From positions 434,001-498,000 of the forward strand of contig PGCN01000018.1 in NCBI GenBank assembly GCA_002786385.1: 64,000 nt of DNA. The letters run 5' to 3'. The notes below the pieces were generated by a model that did not search any database, had not been told where the DNA came from, and worked only from the letters and a program-made list of their open reading frames with translations. How positions within the stretch are numbered: position 1 is the first letter of the stretch; every line of letters begins with the position of its first letter. The translations under genes and the position numbers were made by a program. Of this stretch, positions 24,231 through 33,303 are shown piece after piece. The stretch is from Flavobacterium sp. FEMGT703F (GTDB lineage: Bacteria > Bacteroidota > Bacteroidia > Flavobacteriales > Flavobacteriaceae).

Positions 24231-27044
24231 CTATCCTTTTTTACCCGGAGTTCCCATTTGCGGTGACGGCGGTAAACCGAACTCGCTGTCTTGGCCTTCC
24301 ATTCCTGAAGAAGATGGTTTTACCGGTTGGTTATTCTGTTGCTTGTTTTGTACTTCTTTTTTAGGTTGGTCCTGACTCTGAACCGGCTTTTGCTCTTGTT
24401 GCACTATCGGCTTTTCAAAGCTTCCGTCCCAATTAGGTTGGGTTGGCGTAGCGGTTAAATTCCCTGCCAAAAACTCGTCTATATTTTTCTTGATTTGAAC
24501 TATGGTATAGTTTTCAGCCGAAATAACTATTGCCTTTTCTTGCACCTTGTACTCTTTATAGTCTTTCAAAATGGCAGTAATTCCGTCGGCTAAATCTTTA
24601 GAATTCAACCCGTGAATCACTACAAAATTATCCGTCATCGTATAAATATCCAACGAAACAGACAATTTTTCCAAGCCTCTTTCTTTGATGAATTTCGCAA
24701 TTTTTTCACGCAATACTTTCGTCGGCTGGTCTTCGAAATCTTTAGTAGCGTATAAAATTTTCCAGTTCTTAGAGTCTAAACTCGAAAGTTGTAAAGCTTG
24801 CAGTTTTGGCAAATCGACAGCAATCATACGTTCAGCTCTTTTGCCTTCTTCGCTGTTCGGATAATTGAGCGCTACAAAATTTAGGGCTTTGCCGTATTCT
24901 TCTAACCCGGATAACTTGCCGATTAAGTTGGCCTTTAACAGTTCCAACTTCGGCACAATCTCGTCGCCGGTAAAGCGATCAATAGCACCGTTAATCTCTG
25001 CCAATACTGTTTTATATTCGTGATTTTGATAGCTTTCGTACAAGTTTTCGTAAACAGATTTAGGCGAATCTCCTGACTCAGCCATTTGACTGTTCGGATT
25101 GGCCAAAATTTGTGCATATCTTGAATTCGGATACATCGAAATGATTTGCGATTTCATGGCTGCAGCCTTTTCTTTGTCGATTATCTCATACACTTTATAC
25201 AAATGATACATCGACGGCAAAACCAAGCGCTCTTCCGGATTGTTTTTAAGCAGTTGCTCTAGTTTATCGGCGGCTCTTTGGTATTCTTTGAATTTTTCTT
25301 TGTAGATGATACCCAACTGATAGTAAGCAAAATTTCTTTCCTTGCTCAAGCTATCAATTACGGTAGGATTCGTAGGCAATTGTTGGATGTAAAAATCAGG
25401 CGTAAATCGTTCTTCTGCTGTGGCGACATCTTTGGTTTCTTCAGCAAGTTGTTCTTCTTTAGTATCGTTGTCTTTGCCTTTTAAACTACTGTTAGCCGCC
25501 GAGTTTCTCCAATTGTCCTGCAGTGTAACCTTGCCCCATTTTTTCTGAAACTCTTTTTGACCAAAGGCCACAGTAGTTGGATTGTAAAAATAGAACGAAC
25601 CCTGATTGCCATTGGAATTGGATTTCGTGTTTTCGGTTGCAGTGGCTTTTTTGCTGTTGTCTTGGACTGAATTGCCGGAATTTCGTTCCTGATTTTCCTT
25701 GATTTGCGCTTCTTTCTCGGCTAATTTTAAAGCAGCAGCTTCTTCTTTTTTAATTTTCTCGATATGCTTTTCAAAATAGGCTACTTTGTCTTCGTTAGAC
25801 ATTTTGTACAACGAAATAATGCTGTCGTTTCGCTGTGCAATGCCTTCATATTTGATAACATCTTCTAAGTTTTCGCGCTTCTTTTTAATCAAATTGAATT
25901 CGCGGGTTCTGGGCTTCAAGTTAACTAAGGTACTGTCGAAATACTTTCCGGCAGTTACATATTTAGCGCGATTGAAATAAATATCGGCTAAATTTCTGTA
26001 GTTTGAAGCCGTTAAATAAGTGTCTTGAGATTTCTTCTTAAGGGAAATATTGTAGTGCTTTTTCGCCTGGGCAATGTTTTTGTTTTTGTCGAAGAACAAA
26101 GCTACTTGGTGGTGCAAAACATCCAAATACGGTCGGTTTTCTCGATCTTCGATTAAATCGTTGAATTTTTTCATAAAGGCAATCGTATCACCTTGGGCAT
26201 AATCAAACTGACCGGCTTGTTTGGCATGCGCCTGAATCACATATTGGCGCGCCGCTTTGCGATTCATATCGATTACTTCTTGGTATTTGGCAAAAGCACT
26301 GTCTTTGTACCCTAAGCTTTCGTACAGCTGTCCGAGTATAAAACGATAACGCGCTTTTTCTTCGTTGGATTTGGTGAATTCCGTGGCCAATTTAATTTTG
26401 GCTACAGCGCTGTCTTTTTGCTCTAAGTTCAGAAAGGCTTGCGCCAAAGCAGCATTGGCATCAGCAAAAATTTGATCTTTGAACTTGATTTCTTTCAGTA
26501 ATTTGGTTAGGTTGTTAACGGCAATGGCATCGTTTTCCAGACGCATATTGGTTTTTTCACGCCAAATCTTTACCTCGTATATTTTATCGCTCTTTGGATA
26601 TTTGTACAATACGTAGTTGAAGGCTTCCAAAGCGGGAACGAAGCGTTGTTCGTAGTATCTCGATTTGCCTAACAACAAATGTGCTTCATCCATTTGTGGG
26701 TTTTTTTCCGAGCCTTGGATGTACATAGAGTGTTTTTGAATGGCTTTAGTCGCTTTTTCTTCGGCTCTTTCAAAGTTGGCGTTTCGGTTATCGCCTGGCA
26801 ACATGGCAGCTTCATTGACTTGCATTCTTTCAATTGGAAGCAACTCCCAGAAGTTGTCTTTGTTTTGCAACTTAACATCTTCAATCCCTTTATCCAAAGC
26901 CATTTGCCCATTGTACAATATGTTGTACTCGGTACTTAAAGCATGAGAATTGCGGGAAAGGAAAGTGTTTTTTTTAGTAGAACAAGCTATTAAAAAAATA
27001 AACAATCCGGTATAGAGAAAATATTTAAGTGTATTGGTTTTCAA
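24231..27044 (-). CDS. sprE: Type IX secretion / gliding TPR lipoprotein PorW/SprE
   Basis: The 937-residue protein has a lipoprotein signal (FLYTGLFIFLIAC, lipidated Cys21) followed by many TPR-like helical repeats (residues 100-430 and 560-740). A Gln/Pro/Lys-rich linker region and a low-complexity C-terminus (QEQKPVQSQDQPKKEVQNKQ) are also seen. The N-terminal LSRNSHALSTEYNILYNGQMALDKGI is the usual PorW/SprE start. In Flavobacterium, SprE is needed for gliding and for export through the type IX system, where PorW bridges the trans-envelope parts. It is the first gene of a minus-strand run with the bactofilin. Confidence 0.9.
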   Translation of the reverse strand: MKTNTLKYFLYTGLFIFLIACSTKKNTFLSRNSHALSTEYNILYNGQMALDKGIEDVKLQNKDNFWELLPIERMQVNEAAMLPGDNRNANFERAEEKATKAIQKHSMYIQGSEKNPQMDEAHLLLGKSRYYEQRFVPALEAFNYVLYKYPKSDKIYEVKIWREKTNMRLENDAIAVNNLTKLLKEIKFKDQIFADANAALAQAFLNLEQKDSAVAKIKLATEFTKSNEEKARYRFILGQLYESLGYKDSAFAKYQEVIDMNRKAARQYVIQAHAKQAGQFDYAQGDTIAFMKKFNDLIEDRENRPYLDVLHHQVALFFDKNKNIAQAKKHYNISLKKKSQDTYLTASNYRNLADIYFNRAKYVTAGKYFDSTLVNLKPRTREFNLIKKKRENLEDVIKYEGIAQRNDSIISLYKMSNEDKVAYFEKHIEKIKKEEAAALKLAEKEAQIKENQERNSGNSVQDNSKKATATENTKSNSNGNQGSFYFYNPTTVAFGQKEFQKKWGKVTLQDNWRNSAANSSLKGKDNDTKEEQLAEETKDVATAEERFTPDFYIQQLPTNPTVIDSLSKERNFAYYQLGIIYKEKFKEYQRAADKLEQLLKNNPEERLVLPSMYHLYKVYEIIDKEKAAAMKSQIISMYPNSRYAQILANPNSQMAESGDSPKSVYENLYESYQNHEYKTVLAEINGAIDRFTGDEIVPKLELLKANLIGKLSGLEEYGKALNFVALNYPNSEEGKRAERMIAVDLPKLQALQLSSLDSKNWKILYATKDFEDQPTKVLREKIAKFIKERGLEKLSVSLDIYTMTDNFVVIHGLNSKDLADGITAILKDYKEYKVQEKAIVISAENYTIVQIKKNIDEFLAGNLTATPTQPNWDGSFEKPIVQQEQKPVQSQDQPKKEVQNKQQNNQPVKPSSSGMEGQDSEFGLPPSPQMGTPGKKG

Positions 27045-27134
27045 AGCGAAACGTATTTTTAGTATAACGTCAAATTGTTATAAATTGTATAACTAACTGG
27101 TAAAAATACGTTTCTTTTTGATATAGCAAAACAA

Positions 27135-27833
27135 TTACACCGCAAAAAACGCTTCCAATTCTTTCAAGGTCTCAGGCGAGGTTTGAATGTCTTTCACCAC
27201 TTCACCCAAATGCAAGGCTACAATTCGGTTGCAAACCTCAACGGTATGAACCAAATCGTGACTCGAAACCAAAACGGTTCTGTTAGAATCATCGGCCAAC
27301 TCTTTGATGATCTTTTTCAAACGATTAACGGTCGTCGGATCTAAATTAGCAAAAGGCTCATCTAGAATTACCACTTCCGGATCACCAATTAAAGCGGCAA
27401 TAATGCCCACTTTTTTCATATTTCCTTTAGACAAATCTCGAAGGTATTTTTTACTGTTCAAGATTTCGCCGTTAAAAAACTCTTCGTGTTTGGCCAACAA
27501 CGCATCCACATCGGCTTTGTTTTGGCCGCGTAAATCTCCTATGAAATAAAAATATTCTTCTGCGGTTAAATAACCAATTAAAAAACTTTCGTCTATAAAA
27601 GCAGCGGTGAAAGGCTTCCAAGCTTCACTGGTATTTACCTGAATAGTGTTGTTAAGAATATGCCCGGAACTTGGTTGAATTAAATCGAGTAACAAACTGA
27701 AAAAAGTAGTTTTTCCGGCTCCGTTGTTGCCCACTAAACCAAAGCTTTGTCCTTTGGGAATTTCTAGATGTTCAATGTTTAACACGCGAACACCGTTAGT
27801 ATATGTTTTTGAAAGATTAGTAACTTGTATCAT
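27135..27833 (-). CDS. ABC transporter ATP-binding protein
   Basis: The 232-residue ATPase has Walker A GNNGAGKTT (near residue 35), the signature LSKGNMKK (a variant of LSGGQ), Walker B VVILDEPF, and the switch His in VSSHDLVHT. The LSKGN form is common in ABC-2-type exporters. It follows the DUF5687 permease by 24 bases and would energise it. The substrate is unknown. Confidence 0.92.
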   Translation of the reverse strand: MIQVTNLSKTYTNGVRVLNIEHLEIPKGQSFGLVGNNGAGKTTFFSLLLDLIQPSSGHILNNTIQVNTSEAWKPFTAAFIDESFLIGYLTAEEYFYFIGDLRGQNKADVDALLAKHEEFFNGEILNSKKYLRDLSKGNMKKVGIIAALIGDPEVVILDEPFANLDPTTVNRLKKIIKELADDSNRTVLVSSHDLVHTVEVCNRIVALHLGEVVKDIQTSPETLKELEAFFAV

Positions 27834-27857
27834 GTTTCTTTTTTTAGTAGTGATGAA

Positions 27858-29324
27858 TTAATTTTTTTGTTTGTAAGCCGCGATGGTAGCGTACTTCTCC
27901 GATTTGTAAATCTTTTCAATTTTATCGAATACATAGTTGCGGAAGGCAAAACCTAAAACGCCGGCTGCAGCCACCAGAATCAAACCTGCGTTAGGCGAAA
28001 TCAAATAGTACCCAACAGTATACAATCCCATAGGCACCAACATTTTAGGCAAGGAAATTAACATGGTTTTCATGTTAAACGCTTGCTTATCGCCAAAAGC
28101 TTGTTTGGAAGTCGTTAAATCGATAGGTGTTTTTACAAAAGCGCCGCCCAACATCACCAAATGCGAATTCACCCCGATGTTGAAAATGGCACCGGCCACA
28201 ATAATCAAATAAGTGTGCAAACCGAAATACAAATAGAAAGAGGCAATCAAGGTTGAAATTACGGTGCCAATAACCATCAACCACCATTTAGAACTGATGT
28301 ACTCGCGGTATTGAATGTTTTGACTCATCATGAGTTGGTAGTAAGCACTGTCCCAACTCGGCACAAACTGTCCGAAAGTGAATAAAAATCCGCCCGAAAC
28401 AAAAATCCCGGCAAAAACCTTCATCCACGGATTGTCATACGCTTCTATCGATTGGGTAAAAAACAGCAACCCGTAAAAAATAAAGATAAAGCTCATGATT
28501 AAAGTAGTTCTCGAACGTTTGTTGCGTTTGAGCAATCGAATGTCATTTTTAAGGAATGTTCCCAAAGTACCAAACTGATCCAACCAAGTGAAATTTTCGG
28601 TTTGGGCAACCTCACTTTTCTTGGCTAAGCCATCGTCTAAATTGAGTCGATTTTTAAAATAATTGTAAGCGCTGTAATAAGTACCAACAACTAAAAGTAC
28701 TGCAATCAAAAACCAATAATTGGTGTCATACATGTTTTGGAAAAACACCTTACTGTATGTTGTTATATCGAAAACATTGTAATACTGAGAAGCGCCTAAA
28801 GCGGCCAAAAGTGCCAGGGCGATATAGAAAACTGTGTTTTTACTGTTGACCAAAATGTTCAGGAAATTATTGGTGTAAATCAACGCCATCATGGCCAAAT
28901 GCCACAAAATGGCTTGGTAACCGTAACCTTTGTACAACAATACAACCGTGAAAGGCACAAAGAAAAAAGCGTGGAGTATGTTGAAAAAAGAAATAGTCGT
29001 TTTGCCAAGCGTGTAATGCACAATAGTGCTTCGGTTGATGGGCAATATCAACAGCGGTTTGATATTGGTTACCGGCATTTTCTGTAGAAAATATCGAATT
29101 ACCAAATCGAATAGTATGTAATAAATCATGAATTTGTTGATGGCTGCGAGCGGTTCCAGTCCTTCATCTTCTAAAATGAAAAAGACGGCGGTTCCGAGTA
29201 TAGCAAAGCAAGCCATAAAATACAATGCTCCTAATCCCATGATAATTTTTAGGGCGAGATTAGTTCCAAAAGAAGCCGAGCGGGTAAAAGATTTCCACTC
29301 CAGCCTGATAAAATGTTTGAACAT
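27858..29324 (-). CDS. ABC-2-type transporter permease, DUF5687 family
   Basis: The 488-residue membrane protein has about 12 hydrophobic helices. The N-terminus MFKHFIRLEWKSFTRSASFGTNLALKI is the usual DUF5687 opening, so I start at ATG 29324 rather than at 29369. It is paired with the downstream ATP-binding gene as a two-gene exporter unit. It begins 57 bases from the end of the upstream membrane-protein gene in the PadR cluster and may be expressed with it. The exported substrate cannot be told from the sequence. Confidence 0.85.
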   Translation of the reverse strand: MFKHFIRLEWKSFTRSASFGTNLALKIIMGLGALYFMACFAILGTAVFFILEDEGLEPLAAINKFMIYYILFDLVIRYFLQKMPVTNIKPLLILPINRSTIVHYTLGKTTISFFNILHAFFFVPFTVVLLYKGYGYQAILWHLAMMALIYTNNFLNILVNSKNTVFYIALALLAALGASQYYNVFDITTYSKVFFQNMYDTNYWFLIAVLLVVGTYYSAYNYFKNRLNLDDGLAKKSEVAQTENFTWLDQFGTLGTFLKNDIRLLKRNKRSRTTLIMSFIFIFYGLLFFTQSIEAYDNPWMKVFAGIFVSGGFLFTFGQFVPSWDSAYYQLMMSQNIQYREYISSKWWLMVIGTVISTLIASFYLYFGLHTYLIIVAGAIFNIGVNSHLVMLGGAFVKTPIDLTTSKQAFGDKQAFNMKTMLISLPKMLVPMGLYTVGYYLISPNAGLILVAAAGVLGFAFRNYVFDKIEKIYKSEKYATIAAYKQKN

Positions 29325-29380
29325 GTTGCTTGGTTTTAGGTTTTGTGTGTTAGTTTCTAAAGATAGCAAAAAGTTACAAC

Positions 29381-30082
29381 TTAGTTTACAAAATTGTACT
29401 CGGGATAAGTCTCTTTTAGGAAAGTTTCGGCCTTTGAAGGAATTAAAACCAAGACGACATATTCGCCTAAAGCCATGAAAATTATAAAAAAGCTAAAAAA
29501 AAGTAAAGCCCAATCGCTGTAGTTTTCGCCTTTGACATTAAGGGCGACTTGAATTGGTAAATTCATCAATCCTGTGATAGAACCGTAGCCGAAAATAATC
29601 TCTTTGAGCAACCATTTCTTTCCGGTTTTTTGGCGATTCTTTTTGTTTTTTCTGGACAACCAAAAAATCCCGACAAAAAAGGAAACGACCAAAACCACAA
29701 AAGCCATTTGGACTATTACAACATCTTGTTGAAATAACTTTAAGGCGTAAAAAACAATACCGATAGTCGCTAAGGTTCCTATAATTTTGGGCCAACGGAA
29801 AAAGTTTTTGAGTTCATTCCAAACCAATTTATGGTACTTTTTTTGCAGCGCCGCTTGGCGCTTTTCAACGACCTCCATAAATCCGAAAACACCAAATTTT
29901 TTAAATTCAATTTGAAGCGCTTCCTCAAAAGAGCGTTTCGAATTTTGCTCCCATTGTGCTTCTATGGCATTAGCCAAATGGTCGACCAACTCGGTTTGTA
30001 AATCGTAGTATTCTACATAATGTTGGCGCGTAAAAGCATAAAGCTTTTCGATTTGTTCGGCGTTTAGTTTTTTAGGATGCAT
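29381..30082 (-). CDS. HAAS-like membrane protein linked to PadR (long paralogue)
   Basis: The 233-residue protein has an N-terminal helical domain (residues 1-70) with YYDLQTELVDHLANAIEAQ. Four membrane helices follow (about 95-115, 120-140, 165-185, 195-220). The head matches the first 50 residues of the next gene upstream (IYRDIRLEILDHLASELE) and has the size and place of the HAAS/DUF1700-type helical domains often found beside PadR regulators. It probably senses or relays a membrane state to the regulator; that is an inference. It lies three bases after the shorter paralogue. Confidence 0.68.
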   Translation of the reverse strand: MHPKKLNAEQIEKLYAFTRQHYVEYYDLQTELVDHLANAIEAQWEQNSKRSFEEALQIEFKKFGVFGFMEVVEKRQAALQKKYHKLVWNELKNFFRWPKIIGTLATIGIVFYALKLFQQDVVIVQMAFVVLVVSFFVGIFWLSRKNKKNRQKTGKKWLLKEIIFGYGSITGLMNLPIQVALNVKGENYSDWALLFFSFFIIFMALGEYVVLVLIPSKAETFLKETYPEYNFVN

Positions 30083-30085
30083 AAA

Positions 30086-30697
30086 TCAAATTAGCTTTTT
30101 AGTATGTTGTTTTACAGCAATCCAATAGGAATAATAATAAGCCAGTGATAAAGTCATAAAGAACGAAAAAACGGCAACAGCATAAATAGCATCTGCTTTT
30201 CGAACCAAATGGATCACTAAAAACAAATAAATCATAAAAATCATGTTGAAGCTTCCTACCAACGAAAAAGTACACAACCTTCTTTTGGAAGTAAATAAAG
30301 TATACAATTCTATCAAGGATAACGGTGCAGGGATTACAATCGGTAAAATGTCGAAATAGGTTAAAAACCAATCTTTCCCATGAACAGCAATCAAATAATA
30401 AAAGGCCAATGAGGCTATTGCATAAAGCAAAACAAATGGCAAAGAAAATACGATTTTGGTCACTTGTTGTAGCCCGTTTTTAGAATACTGTTGGGTTAAC
30501 AATTGGTTGGTCTTTTGGATAAACTCTTGGTTAGATTCCATAAACTCGGAAATCTTCTCGTCAAAAGTGCCTTCCGAAATTTCAAGTTCAGAGGCTAAAT
30601 GATCTAAAATTTCCAAACGGATGTCTCGGTAAATCAACCCGTATTTTTTAAGGAGTATTTTATCGATTACAGCTATGTTTTCCTTACTCAACGTCAT
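30086..30697 (-). CDS. HAAS-like membrane protein linked to PadR (short paralogue)
   Basis: The 203-residue protein shares the N-terminal helical motif (IYRDIRLEILDHLASELE, residues 18-35) with its downstream neighbour. It has four membrane helices (about 80-100, 110-130, 145-165, 175-195). It follows the PadR gene by two bases. The shared motif with divergent membrane parts suggests an old duplication in which only the helical head kept its sequence. No enzyme motif is visible. A role as membrane partner of PadR is inferred from context and from known PadR-HAAS pairs in Firmicutes. Confidence 0.66.
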   Translation of the reverse strand: MTLSKENIAVIDKILLKKYGLIYRDIRLEILDHLASELEISEGTFDEKISEFMESNQEFIQKTNQLLTQQYSKNGLQQVTKIVFSLPFVLLYAIASLAFYYLIAVHGKDWFLTYFDILPIVIPAPLSLIELYTLFTSKRRLCTFSLVGSFNMIFMIYLFLVIHLVRKADAIYAVAVFSFFMTLSLAYYYSYWIAVKQHTKKLI

Positions 30698-30699
30698 GG

Positions 30700-31035
30700 T
30701 TAATTGGTAATTTTAGGTTGTACCAAAGTTTGCATGTTTCGGATAAAATCTTCCAACTCGGCCAAACGATTAACGGTTTCCGTCGTGCCTTTTTCAGTAA
30801 GTTTATAGTATTTGCGCAAGCGATTGTCTACGTTTTCAACTTCAACTTCAAGCACACCATCAGCTTCCAACTTGTGCAAAGCAGGATAAAGCGCGCCTTC
30901 GGTGATTTTTAATTCGCCTTGGGTGATTTCTTTTACTTTTTGGGTGATTTCGTAGCCGTACATTCGGCCGTTTTCTTCCAAAAGCTTCATAACTATAGTA
31001 GTCAGACTGCCTTTGTACAATTGTGAATTTTTCAT
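30700..31035 (-). CDS. PadR-family transcriptional regulator
   Basis: The 111-residue winged-helix repressor begins MKNSQLYKGSLTTIVMKLLEENGRMYGYEITQKVKE and has the PadR wing and recognition region LKITEGALYPALHKLEADGVLEVE. A C-terminal dimer helix follows (ETVNRLAELEDFIRNM). I start at ATG 31035; a longer in-frame form to 31083 would run through the promoter and operator. It is the first gene of a unit with two membrane proteins. A perfect palindrome over its own -7 element suggests self-repression. The inducing signal is unknown. Confidence 0.92.
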   Translation of the reverse strand: MKNSQLYKGSLTTIVMKLLEENGRMYGYEITQKVKEITQGELKITEGALYPALHKLEADGVLEVEVENVDNRLRKYYKLTEKGTTETVNRLAELEDFIRNMQTLVQPKITN

Positions 31036-31055
31036 CCTACTGCATATTAGACGAA

Positions 31056-31063
31056 CAAATATA
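31056..31063 (-). promoter_or_regulatory. -7 element of the padR unit
   Basis: On the minus strand the octamer TATATTTG (31063-31056) matches TAnnTTTG, 21 bases before the PadR ATG. It overlaps the first arm of the palindrome at 31060-31099, so a bound repressor would block it. Confidence 0.6.
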
Positions 31064-31099
31064 CCTAAGTTTTTTATATACATAAAAATCTTAGGTATA
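31060..31099. promoter_or_regulatory. Operator-like palindrome between padR and the reductase gene
   Basis: TATACCTAAG (31060-31069) is repeated perfectly in inverse as CTTAGGTATA (31090-31099) around a 20-base AT-rich spacer. Both arms lie between the divergent padR and ferredoxin-reductase genes. The left arm overlaps the padR -7 element. Perfect 10-base arms at about three helical turns apart fit a dimeric PadR site. That PadR is the binder is an inference. Confidence 0.6.
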
Positions 31100-31131
31100 A
31101 ATTATTTTTTTCTCAAAAGTGTTTCGTTCGC

Positions 31132-31139
31132 TACCTTTG
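31132..31139 (+). promoter_or_regulatory. -7 element of the reductase gene
   Basis: TACCTTTG matches TAnnTTTG and lies 16 bases before the ATG at 31156. No TTG is seen at the right spacing upstream. The operator-like palindrome ends 32 bases upstream of it. Confidence 0.5.
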
Positions 31140-31155
31140 TCAAAAATACTACTCC

Positions 31156-32211
31156 ATGTCCACTTTCTATAAATTATACATTAAAGAAGTAAAACGCGAA
31201 ACGCCAAGTGCCATTTCAGTGGCTTTTACCATTCCTGCCGAATTACAATCGGCTTACCAATTTACCGCCGGGCAATATGTAAATCTCAAATTAACTTTAG
31301 ACGGCGAAGAAGTGCGTCGCGCTTATTCGGTTTGTTCATCGCCTAACAGTGGTGAATTGCGTATTGCTATCAAATCGGTTAAAAACGGTCACTTTTCGAA
31401 ATTTGCCAACGAGCATTTGAAAGCCGGCGATCTTTTGGAAGTGAGTCAACCCGAAGGAAGATTCACGTTTGAGCCGAATAATTCTAATCAAAAAAACTAT
31501 GCAGCTTTTGCAGCCGGTAGTGGCATTACCCCAATAATGGCTATCTTGAAATCGGTTTTAGAAAACGAACCCAACAGTACCTTTGTATTGGTTTACGGGA
31601 ATAAAACTCCGGCAGAAACCATCTTTCACGACGAATTACATGCCCTGCAATTACAGTATGTAGGCCGATTTTTTGTGCATTTTGTGTACAGTCAGACTAA
31701 AGTAGACTATGAACTTTTTGGTCGTATAGATAAATCAACCGTTAACTTCGTACTACACAACAAACACAAAGAAAAGACTTTCGATAAGTTTTACTTATGC
31801 GGTCCGGAAGAAATGATTAACTTGGTTTCTGGGGTTTTGAAAGAGCACAATGTAGCCGAGAAAAACATCAAGTTTGAATTGTTTTCTACGTCATCAGCAG
31901 CGGAGAATTCGGCTGCCACTTCTCAAGAAGGTCATACTAAAATTACTGTTTTGGTAGATGATGAAGAAACCACTTTCGAAATGTCGCAAAAGCAAACCCT
32001 ATTAGAAGCCGCATTAAAACAAGGCATCGATGCGCCATACTCTTGCCAGGGCGGCATCTGCAGTTCTTGTTTAGCGCGCATTACAAATGGCGCAGCAGTG
32101 ATGAAAAAGAATTCGATTTTAACCGATAGTGAAGTCGCCGAAGGATTGGTTTTAACTTGCCAAGCGCATCCGACTACAACAGAAATTTATGTGGATTTTG
32201 ACGACGTATAG
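31156..32211 (+). CDS. Ferredoxin-NADP-type reductase with C-terminal 2Fe-2S domain (PaaE/Hcr-like)
   Basis: The 351-residue protein has three parts. A flavin-binding domain has RAYSVCSSP (FAD motif). An NAD(P)-binding domain has AAGSGITPIMAILKSVL and the FYLCGPEEMI motif. A plant-type 2Fe-2S ferredoxin domain has CQGGICSSC and a fourth Cys in LTCQAHP. This layout fits reductases that feed electrons to phenylacetyl-CoA epoxidase (PaaE) or to fatty-acid desaturases or hydroxylases. No paa genes are nearby, so an electron donor to a desaturase is as likely. It is divergent to padR. Confidence 0.85.
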   Translation: MSTFYKLYIKEVKRETPSAISVAFTIPAELQSAYQFTAGQYVNLKLTLDGEEVRRAYSVCSSPNSGELRIAIKSVKNGHFSKFANEHLKAGDLLEVSQPEGRFTFEPNNSNQKNYAAFAAGSGITPIMAILKSVLENEPNSTFVLVYGNKTPAETIFHDELHALQLQYVGRFFVHFVYSQTKVDYELFGRIDKSTVNFVLHNKHKEKTFDKFYLCGPEEMINLVSGVLKEHNVAEKNIKFELFSTSSAAENSAATSQEGHTKITVLVDDEETTFEMSQKQTLLEAALKQGIDAPYSCQGGICSSCLARITNGAAVMKKNSILTDSEVAEGLVLTCQAHPTTTEIYVDFDDV

Positions 32212-32233
32212 TCTTTAAAAAAATACTGTTTTA

Positions 32234-32267
32234 AAATTCCAATTTTGTTTAGGCAAGATTGGAATTT
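32234..32267. terminator. Bidirectional terminator over the end of the GT9 gene
   Basis: A 13-bp stem with one mismatch (32234-32246 with 32255-32267) and an eight-base loop separates convergent genes. The GT9 stop codon (TAA at 32251-32249 on the minus strand) lies in the loop, and a T run follows for the plus strand. Confidence 0.75.
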
Positions 32268-33292
32268 ATTTTTGCTACCACAGCATCAACCGGTATGGTT
32301 CTCATAGCGTCTTCATAGCCCGGAACTATTTTGTTTCCGTAGACTGATGTAGGCAACAGGGGGTATTTTTCTCTATCAGCAGTCAAACAATTGTCAAGAG
32401 GTTGGTTGAAAGGTTTGAATCCGGCATACGGATGTGTCGCGCCCCAAAGCGTTACTACTTTAACACCTAACATGGCGGCAATATGCGAATTCCCGGAATC
32501 CATAGACAACATGACATCCAAATTAGAAATCAACTGAAGTTCTTGTTGTAATTTGAGCTTTCCGGCCACCACTATTACATTGTATTTGTTTGCCGCTAAG
32601 GTTTGCAATTGTGCTGTTTCTTTAGAACCGCCACCAAAAAGGAAAATTTTGTTGCTGTTGTTTTCGGCCAATTTATGGATGACTTCCTGCGTCAAATCGA
32701 GGGGATAAACTTTGCTTTCATATTGGGCGAAAGGAGCAATACCAATCCAATTCGTATTCCCTTTTTCTCCGCAAACTTTGAAAACTTCTTCCGAAGGCTT
32801 CACTTTCTCGGGGAAATTCGGCTGTGTTAAATCGATATCGAATCCAAGGTTTTGAAAGGTTTCCACATGGCGTTCTACCATCGATTTTACCGGTTGGAAG
32901 ATTTTATTTTGCGCTCGAGTCAAGGCTTTTTTTTCTGCACGGCCTTTGTCGGAGTAAGCCACTTTTTTACCACTTAAAGCGAAAAGATTTCGGATGACAA
33001 TAGAGCGTAAAACATTGTGTAAATCAGCTACCGCGTTGATGTTGCGCTTTTTTAAATCGGCGTACAGTTTGAACAAGCCCATAGTGCCTTTGTGCCTGCC
33101 GTTAAGGTCAACTGCAAAAAAGGCAACATTAGGAATGCCTTCAAAAAAAGGTTGAAAAAAAAGTCGGGAAACCACGGTGACTTTAACGTGCTGATTTTGC
33201 TGAACCAAAGCGCGTATAACAGGAACCGTCATCGCAACATCGCCCATGGCAGATAATCGGATGACGGCTATATGTGTAATTGGTGTTGACAA
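32249..33292 (-). CDS. Glycosyltransferase family 9 (heptosyltransferase-like)
   Basis: The 347-residue protein has the two Rossmann halves of GT9. It begins HIAVIRLSAMGDVAMTVPVIRAL and contains IGIAPFAQYESKVYPLDL and LMSMDSGNSHIAAMLGVKVVTLWGATHPY-type segments. The last is the usual nucleotide-sugar motif of LPS heptosyltransferases. It adds a sugar, probably heptose, to the lipopolysaccharide inner core at the cytoplasmic membrane face. It lies 11 bases after the DUF4254 gene, a pairing often seen in Bacteroidota. Confidence 0.88.
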   Translation of the reverse strand: MSTPITHIAVIRLSAMGDVAMTVPVIRALVQQNQHVKVTVVSRLFFQPFFEGIPNVAFFAVDLNGRHKGTMGLFKLYADLKKRNINAVADLHNVLRSIVIRNLFALSGKKVAYSDKGRAEKKALTRAQNKIFQPVKSMVERHVETFQNLGFDIDLTQPNFPEKVKPSEEVFKVCGEKGNTNWIGIAPFAQYESKVYPLDLTQEVIHKLAENNSNKIFLFGGGSKETAQLQTLAANKYNVIVVAGKLKLQQELQLISNLDVMLSMDSGNSHIAAMLGVKVVTLWGATHPYAGFKPFNQPLDNCLTADREKYPLLPTSVYGNKIVPGYEDAMRTIPVDAVVAKINSNLA

Positions 33293-33303
33293 AAGTTTGT
33301 CGG

